NCBI GenBank assembly: GCA_902790635.1
Contig: CADASN010000025.1
Coordinates: 1 to 49,803 of the forward strand
Length of the DNA: 49,803 nucleotides
Direction of reading: 5' to 3'
Source: an uncultured Bacteroidia bacterium
Lineage (GTDB): Bacteria; Bacteroidota; Bacteroidia; Bacteroidales; UBA932
Of the stretch, positions 25,989 to 34,874 are shown one piece after another. A program made the translations under genes and the position numbers. Position 1 is the first letter of the stretch. The number at the start of each line of letters is the position of its first letter. Below the pieces are notes generated by a model. The model was not told the origin of the DNA, made no database searches, and saw only the letters and a program-made list of their open reading frames with translations.

Positions 25989-27512
25989 TTAATCGGCTAT
26001 CGCTGCTTTGTAGGTATCGTCTGTCTGGAGGAAAAGGTGGTAGTAGGCCTTGTCTCCCAGTTTGGAGTAGCGGCCCACCAGGGCCTGCACCTGGGTCATC
26101 ATATACTGCCGGTCCGTTTCCCATTCGCCGTCCTTGGGTTCGAGCCCGTCCTTGCTTTTCGCAAAGCTCAGGAACTGCCGCTCCAGACCGGCCCGGTCGA
26201 GGTAGGACAGCAGCTGGCCGTAGTCGTCGATGGTCGACAGCTCTTTCTTGTGCCCGTCGAAGAAGGCGGAAGCGAAGCGCATCGCCGTGGCCTTGCGGTT
26301 GCAGGCGACGTAGAACTGTCCGGCGCGCGTGGTGTCCACGGGCACGAAGACGTCGGGCAGGATGCCGCCTTTCTCGACGCGCATGCTGTCCGCATGGATC
26401 ATCTCCCCGGATTCGTAGCGCTTCAGGACTTCGTATTGGTAGTCATCGGCGTAGGGCTTCTGGATGCAGCGCCCGGAAGGCGTGTAGTAGCGCGCCACGG
26501 TGATCCGCATTCCGGATTTGTCCGTGAAGAAGAACGGCTCCTGGACGAGGCCCTTGCCGAAAGTGCGGCGGCCGTACAGCCGGGCGCGGCCGTTGTCCTG
26601 CAGGGCGCCGGCCAGGATCTCGCTGGCGGAGGCGGATTCTTCGTTGACGAGTACCTTGACGGCGATGTCCTGCAGGGGACCATGGCCGTCGGCACGGTAC
26701 TCCTCGCGCTTGCGGTGGCGTCCCTCCAGGTAAACGATCATCGCCTTGCGGGGCAAGAAGAGGTTGGCCAGCTTGCAGGCCTGGTCGAGGTAGCCGCCGG
26801 TGTTGTCGCGGATGTCGAGGATCAGCTCCGTCATCCCGCTGTTCAGCAGCTCGATACAGCTCTTGAGGAACTCGGTCTCGGTGGTCCGGGAGAATTTGGA
26901 CAGCCGCAGATAGCCGGTCGTGTCGCTGACCATGAAGGCGGCATCGATGGACCAGGTCGGGATCTTGCCGCGCGTGATCTCGAAGGGAATGACCTCCTTC
27001 CCGCGCTTGACGGTGACGAGGACCTTGCTCCCGGCTGCGCCCTTGATGTGCCGGACCATGCTGTCCTGCGGGAAATGTACGCCCGCGATGTTGATGGTAT
27101 CCACTTTGAGCAGGCGGTCACCCGGCTGGAGGCCGATCTTCTCGGAGGGACCGCCCGGGATGACCTCGATCACGACCGCCGTGTCGTTGGGGACATTGAA
27201 CTGGATGCCGATGCCGTCGAAATTGCCGGTCAGGTCGGCCTCCGTCTCTTCGAGGATTTGCGGAGGCATATAGGAGGAATGCGGGTCCAGGGCGCTCAGG
27301 GCTGCCGCCGCCACGGCGTCGGTGACCTTGCCGTAGTCCACGGAGTCCACGTAGTTCTCGTCGATGCTCTGGAGGATGAGTTCGACCTTGCGCCAACCGC
27401 TGCCGCCGACGCGCATCGCGCGCCTGCGCTCACCGAGAACCTGGACCAGCCACATCAGCAGGACGCCGATGAGCACGCCCAGCAGGGCCACCACGATGGA
27501 GGATTTCTTCAT
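25989..27512 (-). CDS. C-terminal processing peptidase, S41 family
   Basis: This 507-residue protease has a single N-terminal membrane anchor (about 5-25), a PDZ domain (about 95-185) and an S41 catalytic domain. The nucleophile is in SASASE (Ser295) and the general-base Lys is in FGKGLVQ (Lys320). It would cleave periplasmic or envelope proteins at hydrophobic C-termini. The ATG at 27512 lies 2 bp after the deaminase stop. It is the last gene of a four-gene operon. Confidence 0.92.
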   Translation of the reverse strand: MKKSSIVVALLGVLIGVLLMWLVQVLGERRRAMRVGGSGWRKVELILQSIDENYVDSVDYGKVTDAVAAAALSALDPHSSYMPPQILEETEADLTGNFDGIGIQFNVPNDTAVVIEVIPGGPSEKIGLQPGDRLLKVDTINIAGVHFPQDSMVRHIKGAAGSKVLVTVKRGKEVIPFEITRGKIPTWSIDAAFMVSDTTGYLRLSKFSRTTETEFLKSCIELLNSGMTELILDIRDNTGGYLDQACKLANLFLPRKAMIVYLEGRHRKREEYRADGHGPLQDIAVKVLVNEESASASEILAGALQDNGRARLYGRRTFGKGLVQEPFFFTDKSGMRITVARYYTPSGRCIQKPYADDYQYEVLKRYESGEMIHADSMRVEKGGILPDVFVPVDTTRAGQFYVACNRKATAMRFASAFFDGHKKELSTIDDYGQLLSYLDRAGLERQFLSFAKSKDGLEPKDGEWETDRQYMMTQVQALVGRYSKLGDKAYYHLFLQTDDTYKAAIAD

Positions 27513-27514
27513 GC

Positions 27515-27919
27515 TCAATCAATCTTTTCGACTTCGATGCCTGCCCGGCGGAGGAGGTCGATCCCGTCCGTCAGCCGGTATTCGTCCCGATAGACCACGC
27601 GCCGGATGCCGGCCTGGATGATCAGTTTGGCGCATTCCATGCAGGGGGAGGCGGTCACGTAGAGGGTGGACCCTTCGGAGCTGTTGCCGGATTTGGCCAC
27701 TTTCGAGATGGCGTTGGCTTCGGCGTGCAGGACGTACGGCTTGGTGACGCCGTTCTCGTCTTCGCAGATGTTCTCGAAGCCGGAGGGTGTGCCGTTGTAG
27801 CCGTCCGAGATGATCATGCGGTCCTTGACGATCAGGGCGCCGACCTGGCGGCGCTTGCAGTAGGAGTTGGTCGCCCAGATGGCGGCCATCCTCATGTATT
27901 TGTCATCGAATTTGCTCAT
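27515..27919 (-). CDS. Deoxycytidylate deaminase family protein
   Basis: This is a 134-residue zinc deaminase, probably dCMP deaminase, converting dCMP to dUMP for dTTP supply. It has HAEANAI (zinc His and catalytic Glu) and PCMEC (two zinc Cys). The start at 27919 overlaps the stop of the acyl-CoA synthetase gene by four bases (ATGA). ComEB-type or generic CMP/dCMP deaminase assignments are equally possible. Confidence 0.9.
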   Translation of the reverse strand: MSKFDDKYMRMAAIWATNSYCKRRQVGALIVKDRMIISDGYNGTPSGFENICEDENGVTKPYVLHAEANAISKVAKSGNSSEGSTLYVTASPCMECAKLIIQAGIRRVVYRDEYRLTDGIDLLRRAGIEVEKID

Positions 27920-29568
27920 CGCTGGTACAGGTAGCGTTTGATGCTTCGTTTCGGGGTGCGTTCGAAATCTTCGGGCATGAACTCGATCTTGCGGATCTGC
28001 GCGTAGGACGGGAGGAGCTTGTTGATCTCCGGGAGGCTGTCGCTGATGCGCTGCTCGATGTCCTCGCGCATGAGACCGTCGAGCTCGGCCTGGTGGTAGT
28101 CGGGATAGATCAGGGCCGTCAGGCCGCCGTTGTCCTCGACCACGAGCGACTCCACGACGTAGGTAACGTTGTTGATGACGGCTTCCAGCTCTTCGGGATA
28201 GATGTTCTGGCCGCTGGGGCCGAGGATCATGCATTTGGAGCGGCCGCGCAGGTAGAGGTAGCCGTCGTAGTCGATCACGCCAATGTCCCCGGTCTTGAAC
28301 CAGTTGTCGTTGGTGAAGCTGGCCTTGGTGGCCTGGCGGTTCTTGTAGTAGCCGAGGAAGACGTTCTCACCGCGGACCTGGATCTCGCCGGGCTCCTTGT
28401 AGGGGTTCTTGGAGTCGATACGGATCTCGCAGCCCGTGATCGGGACGCCGCAGGAGCCCTTGCGGGTCTTCCACCATTTGGCGTAGGTGATCAGCGGGGC
28501 GCATTCGGTCATGCCGTAGCCGACCGTGAAGGGGAAATGGATCTTGCGCATGAATTTCTCCACTTCCGGATTGAAGGCGGCGCCGCCGAGGATAACCTCT
28601 TCGAAGCGGCCGCCGAAGGCCTCGATCATGCTGTTGCGGATCTTCTTCTGGATCACCTGGTCCACGATGGGGATGCGCATCAGCGACTTGTGGCGGTCCA
28701 CCACCGGCTTGATCTGTGACTTGTACACCTTCTCGATGATGAGCGGCACGGCGATGATGATGTCCGGGTGGATCTCGGAGAAGGCCTTCATGATGACCTT
28801 CGGGCTCGGGGTCCGCGTCAGGAAATAGACGTGCGCACCGATCGTCATCTCGAAGAGGAACTCGAACATCATGCCGTACATGTGGGCCGACGGGAGCATG
28901 GCCACCACTTCGGACTCGCAGTTCATCTGCGGCTCGGCAGTCTCGCCGGCGAAGCGGATGTTGCACCAGAGGGCCCGGTAGGGGATCATCACGCCCTTGG
29001 AGAAGCCGGAGGTGCCGGAGGTGTAGTTGATCAGGGCGAGCTCTTCGGGCTGGTCCTCATAGTAGTCGAGGTGCTCGGGGCGGAACCCGTCCGGGTACTT
29101 GGCCTTGAAGGTCTTGGTGAGGTTCTCGCGGACGGACACCAGGTCCTGGTTCTTGGCGTAGATGTAGTTGAGGGTGTTCATCTGGACGATGACCTCCAGC
29201 CCGGGCATTTCGGCCTCGGAGAGGCCCTGCCAGATCACCTCGTCCACGAAGAAGACCTTGGCGTCGGAGTGGTTGACGAGGTAGTGGATGTTCTCGGGCT
29301 TGAATTCGTGCAGGATGGGCACGGGGACGGCGCCGTAGGTGGTGGCTGCCATGAAGCACACGCCCCAGTGGGCCTGGTTGCGGGAGCAGAGGGCGACTTT
29401 GTCCCCCTTCTGGAGTCCGCACTGCTTGAATGCGATGTGCAGGAGCTCGATGCGCTCCGCAACATCCTGGTATTTGAGGGTCGTGCCCTGGTAGTTCGAG
29501 AGGGCTTCACGTTCCCAATTCTCCTTGAAGCTGTTCTCGAGGGCTTTGTTTACGGATTGGAATGCCAT
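27916..29568 (-). CDS. AMP-dependent long-chain acyl-CoA synthetase
   Basis: This is a 550-residue ANL-superfamily adenylating enzyme. It has the ATP-binding P-loop motif YTSGTSGFSKGV, the GYGMTE motif, TGD in WFKTGDIG, and the C-terminal Lys motif near TPKRSIKRYL. It would activate a fatty acid to its acyl-AMP and then its CoA (or ACP) thioester. Its start overlaps the 3' end of the upstream lipoprotein gene by 19 bp and its end overlaps the deaminase start, so all four genes of the operon are tightly coupled. Confidence 0.92.
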   Translation of the reverse strand: MAFQSVNKALENSFKENWEREALSNYQGTTLKYQDVAERIELLHIAFKQCGLQKGDKVALCSRNQAHWGVCFMAATTYGAVPVPILHEFKPENIHYLVNHSDAKVFFVDEVIWQGLSEAEMPGLEVIVQMNTLNYIYAKNQDLVSVRENLTKTFKAKYPDGFRPEHLDYYEDQPEELALINYTSGTSGFSKGVMIPYRALWCNIRFAGETAEPQMNCESEVVAMLPSAHMYGMMFEFLFEMTIGAHVYFLTRTPSPKVIMKAFSEIHPDIIIAVPLIIEKVYKSQIKPVVDRHKSLMRIPIVDQVIQKKIRNSMIEAFGGRFEEVILGGAAFNPEVEKFMRKIHFPFTVGYGMTECAPLITYAKWWKTRKGSCGVPITGCEIRIDSKNPYKEPGEIQVRGENVFLGYYKNRQATKASFTNDNWFKTGDIGVIDYDGYLYLRGRSKCMILGPSGQNIYPEELEAVINNVTYVVESLVVEDNGGLTALIYPDYHQAELDGLMREDIEQRISDSLPEINKLLPSYAQIRKIEFMPEDFERTPKRSIKRYLYQR

Positions 29569-30839
29569 GTCAATCGGATGCCTTTTTTATCCCAGGCGAG
29601 GGTTTTGTCATTTACTTGGATGGCGAAGCGGCAGCCTTTGCCCGGCCATTTGGCCGTGGGCTCCAGCAGTCTGGAAGCGTCCAGGAAAGCCTGGACGGCG
29701 GCCTCGCTGCCATAGATATACCAGCCGCCGAGGGCGGCGGAGACGGAATCGTCCGCCAGGGCGAACACGCTTCCGTAGAGGGCGGGCACGAAGCCGCGCC
29801 AGGGGTTCTCTCCAGGCTCGTGGTCCTGCGTGGCCCTGGCCGGGCGGACCAGCGTGACGGCGCCGCCGTCGGTGTGCACGAGCGCCACTTCCCGGATGTC
29901 GAGTTCTTTTTCCCATTTGAGCGGATCCTTTCCGCTCTCTTTCTTGAGCGCGTCCAGCTGCTTGTGGTAGCGGGTCAGCTTGACGGCGGCGTCCTGGTAG
30001 TGCTCGAAGGCTTCCCGGGTCTCCGGCTCCCGGACGGGAAGGGCCAGCGCCAGGCGGACCGTATCCGGCAGGACGGTGCCCAACTTGCTGTCGGCGGGCG
30101 GAAGCCCCTCGAGGAAACTGGCGCAGAAGGTGTTGGAGGCATTGCTGACCGGGGTGACGGCAAAGCCGCCTGCGTCCGGGGACAGCACGGTCCAGTCGGC
30201 CGCTTTCTGCAGGAATTCGGTTAGGTCGCGGCGCGGGAAGAAGGCACCCATCCAGCCTTTCGGGGCGAGCCGGTCGGCCCCGCTGTTGCGGAAAATGATG
30301 AACTGCTCCGAGGTCGCCGCGGCCAGGGCCTGGCGGAAGCCGGGAGCATCCAGGATGGAGGTGTATTCGGTCAGGTGCCGCCGGACGGCGGTCAACTGGG
30401 CATTGGAGGGGGTGATGACCACGAAGCCGCGGCGTTTTGCATCCGGATCCGGGCGGACGTATTCGGCCTGCAGGCGCAGGGAGGCCGCCTGGGCGAGCAG
30501 GCCGCTGACCGCCGAAGCGGAGTCGGCTGCTTCCGTGCGGCCGGCGTCCAGTGCGAGCACGGGCACGAGGGAGCCGTTGTAGCAGAGCGAAAGGGCCATC
30601 GAGGCGTTCTTGAACGCGGAGAGATCCAGCTTGTGCAGGACGCTCGTGGAGTCGTAGTATGCGAGCCCTTCGGCGCAATGGTTGAAGCAAAGCACGGCCA
30701 GGGCGTCCGAAGGGACGGCGGCAATCAGCTCCGGGATCCGGCGTTCGGAGAGGGTATTATCCGAATGTCCGCCGTTGCCGCCGCAGGCGGACAGGAGGAG
30801 CGGAAGGACCAGGAGGAGAAAAAACCGTTTTTTACGCAT
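29550..30839 (-). CDS. Lipoprotein of unknown function
   Basis: This is a 429-residue lipoprotein with signal LLVLPLLLSAC (Cys18). The mature part is of unknown family, with mixed alpha/beta sequence and no recognised catalytic motif; an early segment reads IPELIAAVPSDALAVLCFN. It is the first gene of the operon with the acyl-CoA synthetase, the deaminase and the S41 protease. The ATG at 30839 sits 6 nt after a TATATTTG box; a TTG at 30848 would overlap the promoter. Confidence 0.75.
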   Translation of the reverse strand: MRKKRFFLLLVLPLLLSACGGNGGHSDNTLSERRIPELIAAVPSDALAVLCFNHCAEGLAYYDSTSVLHKLDLSAFKNASMALSLCYNGSLVPVLALDAGRTEAADSASAVSGLLAQAASLRLQAEYVRPDPDAKRRGFVVITPSNAQLTAVRRHLTEYTSILDAPGFRQALAAATSEQFIIFRNSGADRLAPKGWMGAFFPRRDLTEFLQKAADWTVLSPDAGGFAVTPVSNASNTFCASFLEGLPPADSKLGTVLPDTVRLALALPVREPETREAFEHYQDAAVKLTRYHKQLDALKKESGKDPLKWEKELDIREVALVHTDGGAVTLVRPARATQDHEPGENPWRGFVPALYGSVFALADDSVSAALGGWYIYGSEAAVQAFLDASRLLEPTAKWPGKGCRFAIQVNDKTLAWDKKGIRLTWHSNP

Positions 30840-30845
30840 AACTTG

Positions 30846-30853
30846 CAAATATA
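30846..30853 (-). promoter_or_regulatory. -7 box of the lipoprotein-S41 operon
   Basis: TATATTTG on the minus strand ends 6 nt before the ATG at 30839, again implying a nearly leaderless mRNA. Confidence 0.55.
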
Positions 30854-30889
30854 CTAATTATTTGAATTATGATTTTCCGCGGAAATCAG

Positions 30890-30897
30890 TAACTTTG
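30890..30897 (+). promoter_or_regulatory. -7 box of typA
   Basis: TAACTTTG matches TAnnTTTG and lies 51 nt before the typA ATG, divergent from the operon above. Confidence 0.5.
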
Positions 30898-30948
30898 CAC
30901 GTTTTTAAGTCTCCGGGGTGTCCCCGGGAGTGAGTAGTGTGACAGAAT

Positions 30949-32754
30949 ATGCAAGAAATCAGAAATATAGCCATTATTGCCCACGTTGACCACGGCAAGA
31001 CGACGCTCGTGGACCGGATGATCTACCAGGCCAACCTGGTCCGCCAGCCGGAGAACCTGGGCCAGTTGATCCTCGACAACAACGACCTGGAGCGCGAGCG
31101 CGGCATCACCATCCTCGCGAAGAACGTATCCGTGATCTACAAAGGGGTCAAAATCAACATCATCGACACCCCGGGCCACAGTGACTTCGGCGGCGAGGTG
31201 GAGCGCGTGCTCAACATGGCGGACGGCGTGCTTCTGCTCGTCGATGCCTTCGAAGGCTGCATGCCGCAGACGCGCTTCGTCCTCCAGAAAGCCATCCAGA
31301 TGGGCAAGAAACCCATCGTGGTCATCAACAAGGTGGACAAGCCCAACTGCCGTCCGGATGAGGTCCAGGAGGAAGTGTTCGACCTGATGTTCAATCTCAA
31401 CGCCACCGAGGAACAGCTTGATTTCGTGACCGTTTACGGTTCCGCCAAGCAGGGCTGGATGTCCCTGGACTGGAAGAAGCCCACTTCCGACATCACCCCG
31501 CTGCTGGATACGATCCTCGAGGTCATCCCGGCGCCACCGGTGGTCGAGGGCACGCCGCAGCTGCTGATCTCCTCCCTGGAGTATTCCCCGTACGTGGGGC
31601 GGATCGCCGTCGGCCGCATCACCCGCGGCAGCCTCAAGGCCGGGCAGATGATCAGCCTGTGCAAGCGCTACGACATCGTCCAGAAGCAGAAGGTCAAGCA
31701 GTTGATGGTCTTCGAGGGCCTCGGCAAGACCAATGTCGATGAGGTCCGGTGCGGCGATATCTGCGCCGTGGTGGGCATTGACGGATTCGAGATCGGTGAT
31801 ACGATCGCGGATCTCGAGAATCCCGAGCCGCTGGAGCCCATCGCCGTCGATGAGCCGACGATGAGCATGCTGTTCACGATCAACAATTCCCCGTTCTTCG
31901 GCAAGGACGGCAAATTCGTCACCTCCCGCCACCTCAAGGAGCGCCTGGACAAGGAGTTGGAGAAGAATCTCGCCCTGCGGGTCAAGCCGGGCCTGACAGC
32001 GGATTCGTTCGTCGTCTATGGACGCGGCGTGCTGCATCTTTCCGTGCTGATCGAGACCATGCGCCGGGAAGGATTCGAGCTGCAGGTGGGCCAGCCCAAG
32101 GTGCTGGACAAGACCATCGGCGGACAGCGCTGCGAGCCGGTGGAGGATCTCTCCATCGAGGTGCCCGAGGAGTTCGTGGGGGCCGCCATCGAGATCGCCA
32201 CGCGCCGCAAGGGTGCGCTGGTGCGGATGGAACCGCGCGGCGACCGGACCCTGCTGGAGTTCGAGATTCCGACGCGCGGCCTGATCGGCCTGCGCTCCAA
32301 CCTGCTGACTGCCAGCCAGGGAGAGGCCATCGTGGCGCACCGTTTCAAGGAGTACCAGCCCTACAAGGGCGAGATCGAACACCGCAACAACGGTTCGCTC
32401 GTCTCGATCGAGACCGGGCAGGCCATCGCGTACTCGATGAACAAGCTGCTGGACCGCGGCCGTTTCTTCGTCGAGCCCGGCGAGGAGATCTACGCCGGTC
32501 AGGTGGTTGGTGAGCACACCCGCGAGCGTGATCTCAACATCAATATCTGCAAGACCAAGAAACTGACGAACGTGCGTGCCGCTGGTTCCGACGAGAAAAT
32601 CATCCTGCCGCCGGCCATCAAGTTCTCGCTCGAGGAAGCCCTCGAATACATCCAGGACGACGAACTCGTCGAGGTCACGCCCCACTTCATGCGTCTGCGC
32701 AAGATCCTGCTCGATCCGCTGGCGCGGAAAAGAAACAGTGACAACGAAGACTGA
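30949..32754 (+). CDS. typA: Translational GTPase TypA/BipA
   Basis: This is a 601-residue ribosome-binding GTPase involved in ribosome assembly and stress adaptation. The G domain has AHVDHGKTTLVDRM, the switch I/RGITI segment, DTPGHSDFGGEVER and NKVDKP, followed by the EF-G-like domains and the C-terminal BipA-specific domain. Length is normal for the family. A separate strong promoter lies immediately downstream for yceD. Confidence 0.96.
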   Translation: MQEIRNIAIIAHVDHGKTTLVDRMIYQANLVRQPENLGQLILDNNDLERERGITILAKNVSVIYKGVKINIIDTPGHSDFGGEVERVLNMADGVLLLVDAFEGCMPQTRFVLQKAIQMGKKPIVVINKVDKPNCRPDEVQEEVFDLMFNLNATEEQLDFVTVYGSAKQGWMSLDWKKPTSDITPLLDTILEVIPAPPVVEGTPQLLISSLEYSPYVGRIAVGRITRGSLKAGQMISLCKRYDIVQKQKVKQLMVFEGLGKTNVDEVRCGDICAVVGIDGFEIGDTIADLENPEPLEPIAVDEPTMSMLFTINNSPFFGKDGKFVTSRHLKERLDKELEKNLALRVKPGLTADSFVVYGRGVLHLSVLIETMRREGFELQVGQPKVLDKTIGGQRCEPVEDLSIEVPEEFVGAAIEIATRRKGALVRMEPRGDRTLLEFEIPTRGLIGLRSNLLTASQGEAIVAHRFKEYQPYKGEIEHRNNGSLVSIETGQAIAYSMNKLLDRGRFFVEPGEEIYAGQVVGEHTRERDLNINICKTKKLTNVRAAGSDEKIILPPAIKFSLEEALEYIQDDELVEVTPHFMRLRKILLDPLARKRNSDNED

Positions 32755-32760
32755 TTTTAG

Positions 32761-32790
32761 TTGCTAATCGCAAAAAAATTACTAACTTTG
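32761..32790 (+). promoter_or_regulatory. Promoter of the yceD-rpmF operon
   Basis: TTG at 32761-32763 and TAACTTTG at 32783-32790 are separated by exactly 19 nt, a textbook Bacteroidota promoter. Confidence 0.7.
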
Positions 32791-33174
32791 CAACCCTTTG
32801 TAGTTAAACTGACAAGTTTGGAGCCCGGTACAAGCCATTTTACGTGGCATGCGGGCCCGGAGTTCTTTGAGATATTCGAGAACCAGGAGATCCTCGATGC
32901 CGATCTGGAAGTGAAGGCAGATGTGCGCAACCACGGCTTGACCGTGGATGCGGCCTGCACGATTGCGGGCAGCGTCACCGTCGCTTGCGACAGATGTCTC
33001 GAAGACCTGGTGATTCCGGTGGAGACCTCCTTCGAGGAGACCTACACGCCGGAGTCGGACGAACTGGACCTGCGGCAGGATGTGTACGACTACGTCTGCA
33101 TCTCGCTCCCGCTCCAGCGCGTGCACCCCGAAGGAGAATGCAATCAGGAGACTACAAAGTATTTGAGCAAATAA
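32788..33174 (+). CDS. YceD/DUF177 family protein
   Basis: This protein of about 128 residues belongs to DUF177 (YceD), encoded upstream of rpmF in many bacteria and implicated in 23S rRNA accumulation. It has the CDRCLEDL motif and the C-terminal HPEGECN. The start is uncertain, because no ATG or GTG is in frame near the conserved N-terminal strand (VVKLTS). The TTG at 32788 keeps that strand but overlaps the -7 box. The TTG at 32818 or CTG at 32809 would remove it. Use of an unusual start codon or a small sequence error is possible. Confidence 0.8.
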   Translation: MQPFVVKLTSLEPGTSHFTWHAGPEFFEIFENQEILDADLEVKADVRNHGLTVDAACTIAGSVTVACDRCLEDLVIPVETSFEETYTPESDELDLRQDVYDYVCISLPLQRVHPEGECNQETTKYLSK

Positions 33175-33192
33175 TATTTAAAAGATAAAGCA

Positions 33193-33375
33193 ATGGCACA
33201 TCCGAAACACAAACTTTCCAAGCAGCGTCGTGACAAGCGCCGTACGCATGATTTCGCGCCGGTCCCGACCCTCGCCACCTGCCCGAACTGCGGCGCGACC
33301 GTGATCTATCACCGTGTCTGCCCTGAGTGCGGTTACTACAGAGGCCGTCAGATCGTCGTCAAGAACGCTGAGTAA
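33193..33375 (+). CDS. rpmF: Ribosomal protein bL32
   Basis: This is a 60-residue large-subunit protein with the start MAHPKHKLSKQRRDKRR and the zinc ribbon CPNC...CPEC, so it is the zinc-binding form. It follows yceD by 18 bp in the conserved yceD-rpmF pair and ends at a terminator. Confidence 0.96.
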   Translation: MAHPKHKLSKQRRDKRRTHDFAPVPTLATCPNCGATVIYHRVCPECGYYRGRQIVVKNAE

Positions 33376-33383
33376 ACCTCTTG

Positions 33384-33408
33384 AAAAGCCGCCCTGCGCG
33401 GCTTTTTT
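33384..33408 (+). terminator. Terminator after rpmF
   Basis: AAAAGCCGC (33384-33392) pairs with GCGGCTTTT (33398-33406) with a 5-nt loop and T-run. Confidence 0.85.
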
Positions 33409-33417
33409 CAGCATGAT

Positions 33418-33489
33418 GGCTCTGTAGTTCAACGGATAGAATAGTGGTTTCCTAAACCATAGATAGCAGTTCGATTCTGCTCGGAGCTA
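33418..33489 (+). tRNA. tRNA-Arg (anticodon CCT)
   Basis: Acceptor GGCTCTG (33418-33424) pairs with CGGAGCT (33482-33488). The D-arm and T-arm (AGCAG/CTGCT with TTCGATT loop) are intact. The anticodon loop TTCCTAA gives CCT at 33451-33453. CCA is not encoded. It lies 9 bp after the rpmF terminator with no obvious promoter of its own, so it may depend on read-through. Confidence 0.92.
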
Positions 33490-33523
33490 CGAAGAAAGCG
33501 GGTTTGAAGCCCGCTTTCTTCGT
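33489..33523. terminator. Perfect 14-bp hairpin between tRNA-Arg and the LuxR gene
   Basis: ACGAAGAAAGCGGG (33489-33502) pairs perfectly with CCCGCTTTCTTCGT (33510-33523). It lies between the tRNA and a convergent gene, and is probably a bidirectional terminator although the T-run is poor. Confidence 0.6.
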
Positions 33524-33541
33524 AGTATGGCCGCACCCTGC

Positions 33542-34750
33542 TTACAGCAGCCCCTGCTCGCGGGCCTTGGAGAGCATTTCGGCCGTGTTCCGGGCGTCCA
33601 ACTTGGCGATAAGGCGCTGACGGCGCCATTTGATGGTCTGTTCGGTGAGGAAGAGTTTGGCGGCGATTTCCTTGCTGGTGAGGCCGGCGGCGATCATGGG
33701 CAGGATCTCGGCCTCGCCTTCGGACAGTTCCGGGCGCGCTGCCTGAGCGGGGATCTCTGCATGCAGATCCAGCGCTTCCGCAAGGGCTTCGTCGGCGGCT
33801 TTGTTGGCTTTTCCCAGGCGGGCGTTCCGGCGGGAAATCAGGAGCAGGGCCAGCAAGGCCAGCGAGAGGAGGGAGAGGATGATGCTGATACGGGTGTGTT
33901 GCCTTTTCTGGAGGGCAAGGGCCTGTCCCATTACGTCCAGGGTGCGGATCCGGTCCCCGTACTCCTGGTCTTCGTGTTTGGAAAAGTATTCATCGGCCTG
34001 CCGGAGATACTCCAGGGCCTTGGCGGTCCGCCCCTCGTCCATATATACGGTGGCCAGGCTCAACCGGGGCGCTGCAACCCACAGGGAGTCATCGGCCTCC
34101 TGGCCGAAACGAAGGGACTTTTCGTAGTATTCGATGGCTTTCTCGTTGTCCCCCTGCTCATAGCAGATGTCACCCAGGTTGTGCCAGAGGATGGCGCTGC
34201 TTTGTTTCCAACCGTTCTTCTCGAAAATCTCTCCGGCCTTGGTGTAATACTCCAGTGTCTTGGGAAGGGAATCCAGCGCGTAGTAAACATTCCCCAGGTC
34301 TCCGTAGAGACCGGAAAGGGCATCGTCCACATCAATCTCTGAGTAGCCGCCTTCCCCGGCGGCCATCCGGTCCGCGTAGGTCTGCGCGATTCCGTAATAC
34401 CGGAGCGTGCTGTCGTACTGTTCCTTGTTGTAGAACATCTGGCCGATGAAGCGGGCGGCGCGGAAGGGCATTTTGAGGGAGCCCAGCCGCAGGCTGGTCT
34501 CAAATGCTCTCCGGGCACAGTAAACGGCCCGTTCGGGGTTGATGCGTTCGTATCCGTTCATCAGGTCTCCGTAGGCCAGGGCAACGGCGGCCTGGGTCTC
34601 ATAAGCTGCGGTGGAGAGACGCTCCTGCGTCCAGCCGGCCACGACATTTTCCAGTGAGTCCAGATTCCGGTACCGGTAATCGTTGTACTGTGCGCTGGCA
34701 GGACCGGCGCAAACCAGCATCCAAAACAGGGGGAAGAAAAGACGTTTCAT
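33542..34750 (-). CDS. Membrane-tethered TPR/LuxR-type regulator
   Basis: This 402-residue protein combines a signal peptide, a TPR-rich periplasmic region (about 50-280) and one transmembrane segment (about 287-306). A cytoplasmic LuxR-type helix-turn-helix at the C-terminus (about 341-402; GLTSKEIAAKLFLTEQTIKW) completes it. This topology lets a periplasmic signal reach DNA directly, without a histidine kinase. It is divergent from the secreted protein gene at 34875, a plausible target. A TAAATTTG box ends 7 nt before the start codon. Confidence 0.88.
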   Translation of the reverse strand: MKRLFFPLFWMLVCAGPASAQYNDYRYRNLDSLENVVAGWTQERLSTAAYETQAAVALAYGDLMNGYERINPERAVYCARRAFETSLRLGSLKMPFRAARFIGQMFYNKEQYDSTLRYYGIAQTYADRMAAGEGGYSEIDVDDALSGLYGDLGNVYYALDSLPKTLEYYTKAGEIFEKNGWKQSSAILWHNLGDICYEQGDNEKAIEYYEKSLRFGQEADDSLWVAAPRLSLATVYMDEGRTAKALEYLRQADEYFSKHEDQEYGDRIRTLDVMGQALALQKRQHTRISIILSLLSLALLALLLISRRNARLGKANKAADEALAEALDLHAEIPAQAARPELSEGEAEILPMIAAGLTSKEIAAKLFLTEQTIKWRRQRLIAKLDARNTAEMLSKAREQGLL

Positions 34751-34757
34751 AGCAGGA

Positions 34758-34765
34758 CAAATTTA
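34758..34765 (-). promoter_or_regulatory. -7 box of the TPR/LuxR regulator gene
   Basis: TAAATTTG on the minus strand ends 7 nt before the ATG at 34750. Confidence 0.5.
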
Positions 34766-34827
34766 GCAAAACTGCCGCAATGTCGGGCTCCCGGTGGCGA
34801 AAAACCGGGCTCCGGGAACCATTTTTA

Positions 34828-34835
34828 TACTTTTG
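34828..34835 (+). promoter_or_regulatory. -7 box for the 34875 secreted protein gene
   Basis: TACTTTTG matches TAnnTTTG and lies within the small palindrome ATACTTTTGTAT. There are 39 nt to the start codon. Confidence 0.4.
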
Positions 34836-34874
34836 TATAATTCTGAAATGCTTGAGATTGACGTAATTTGTACC

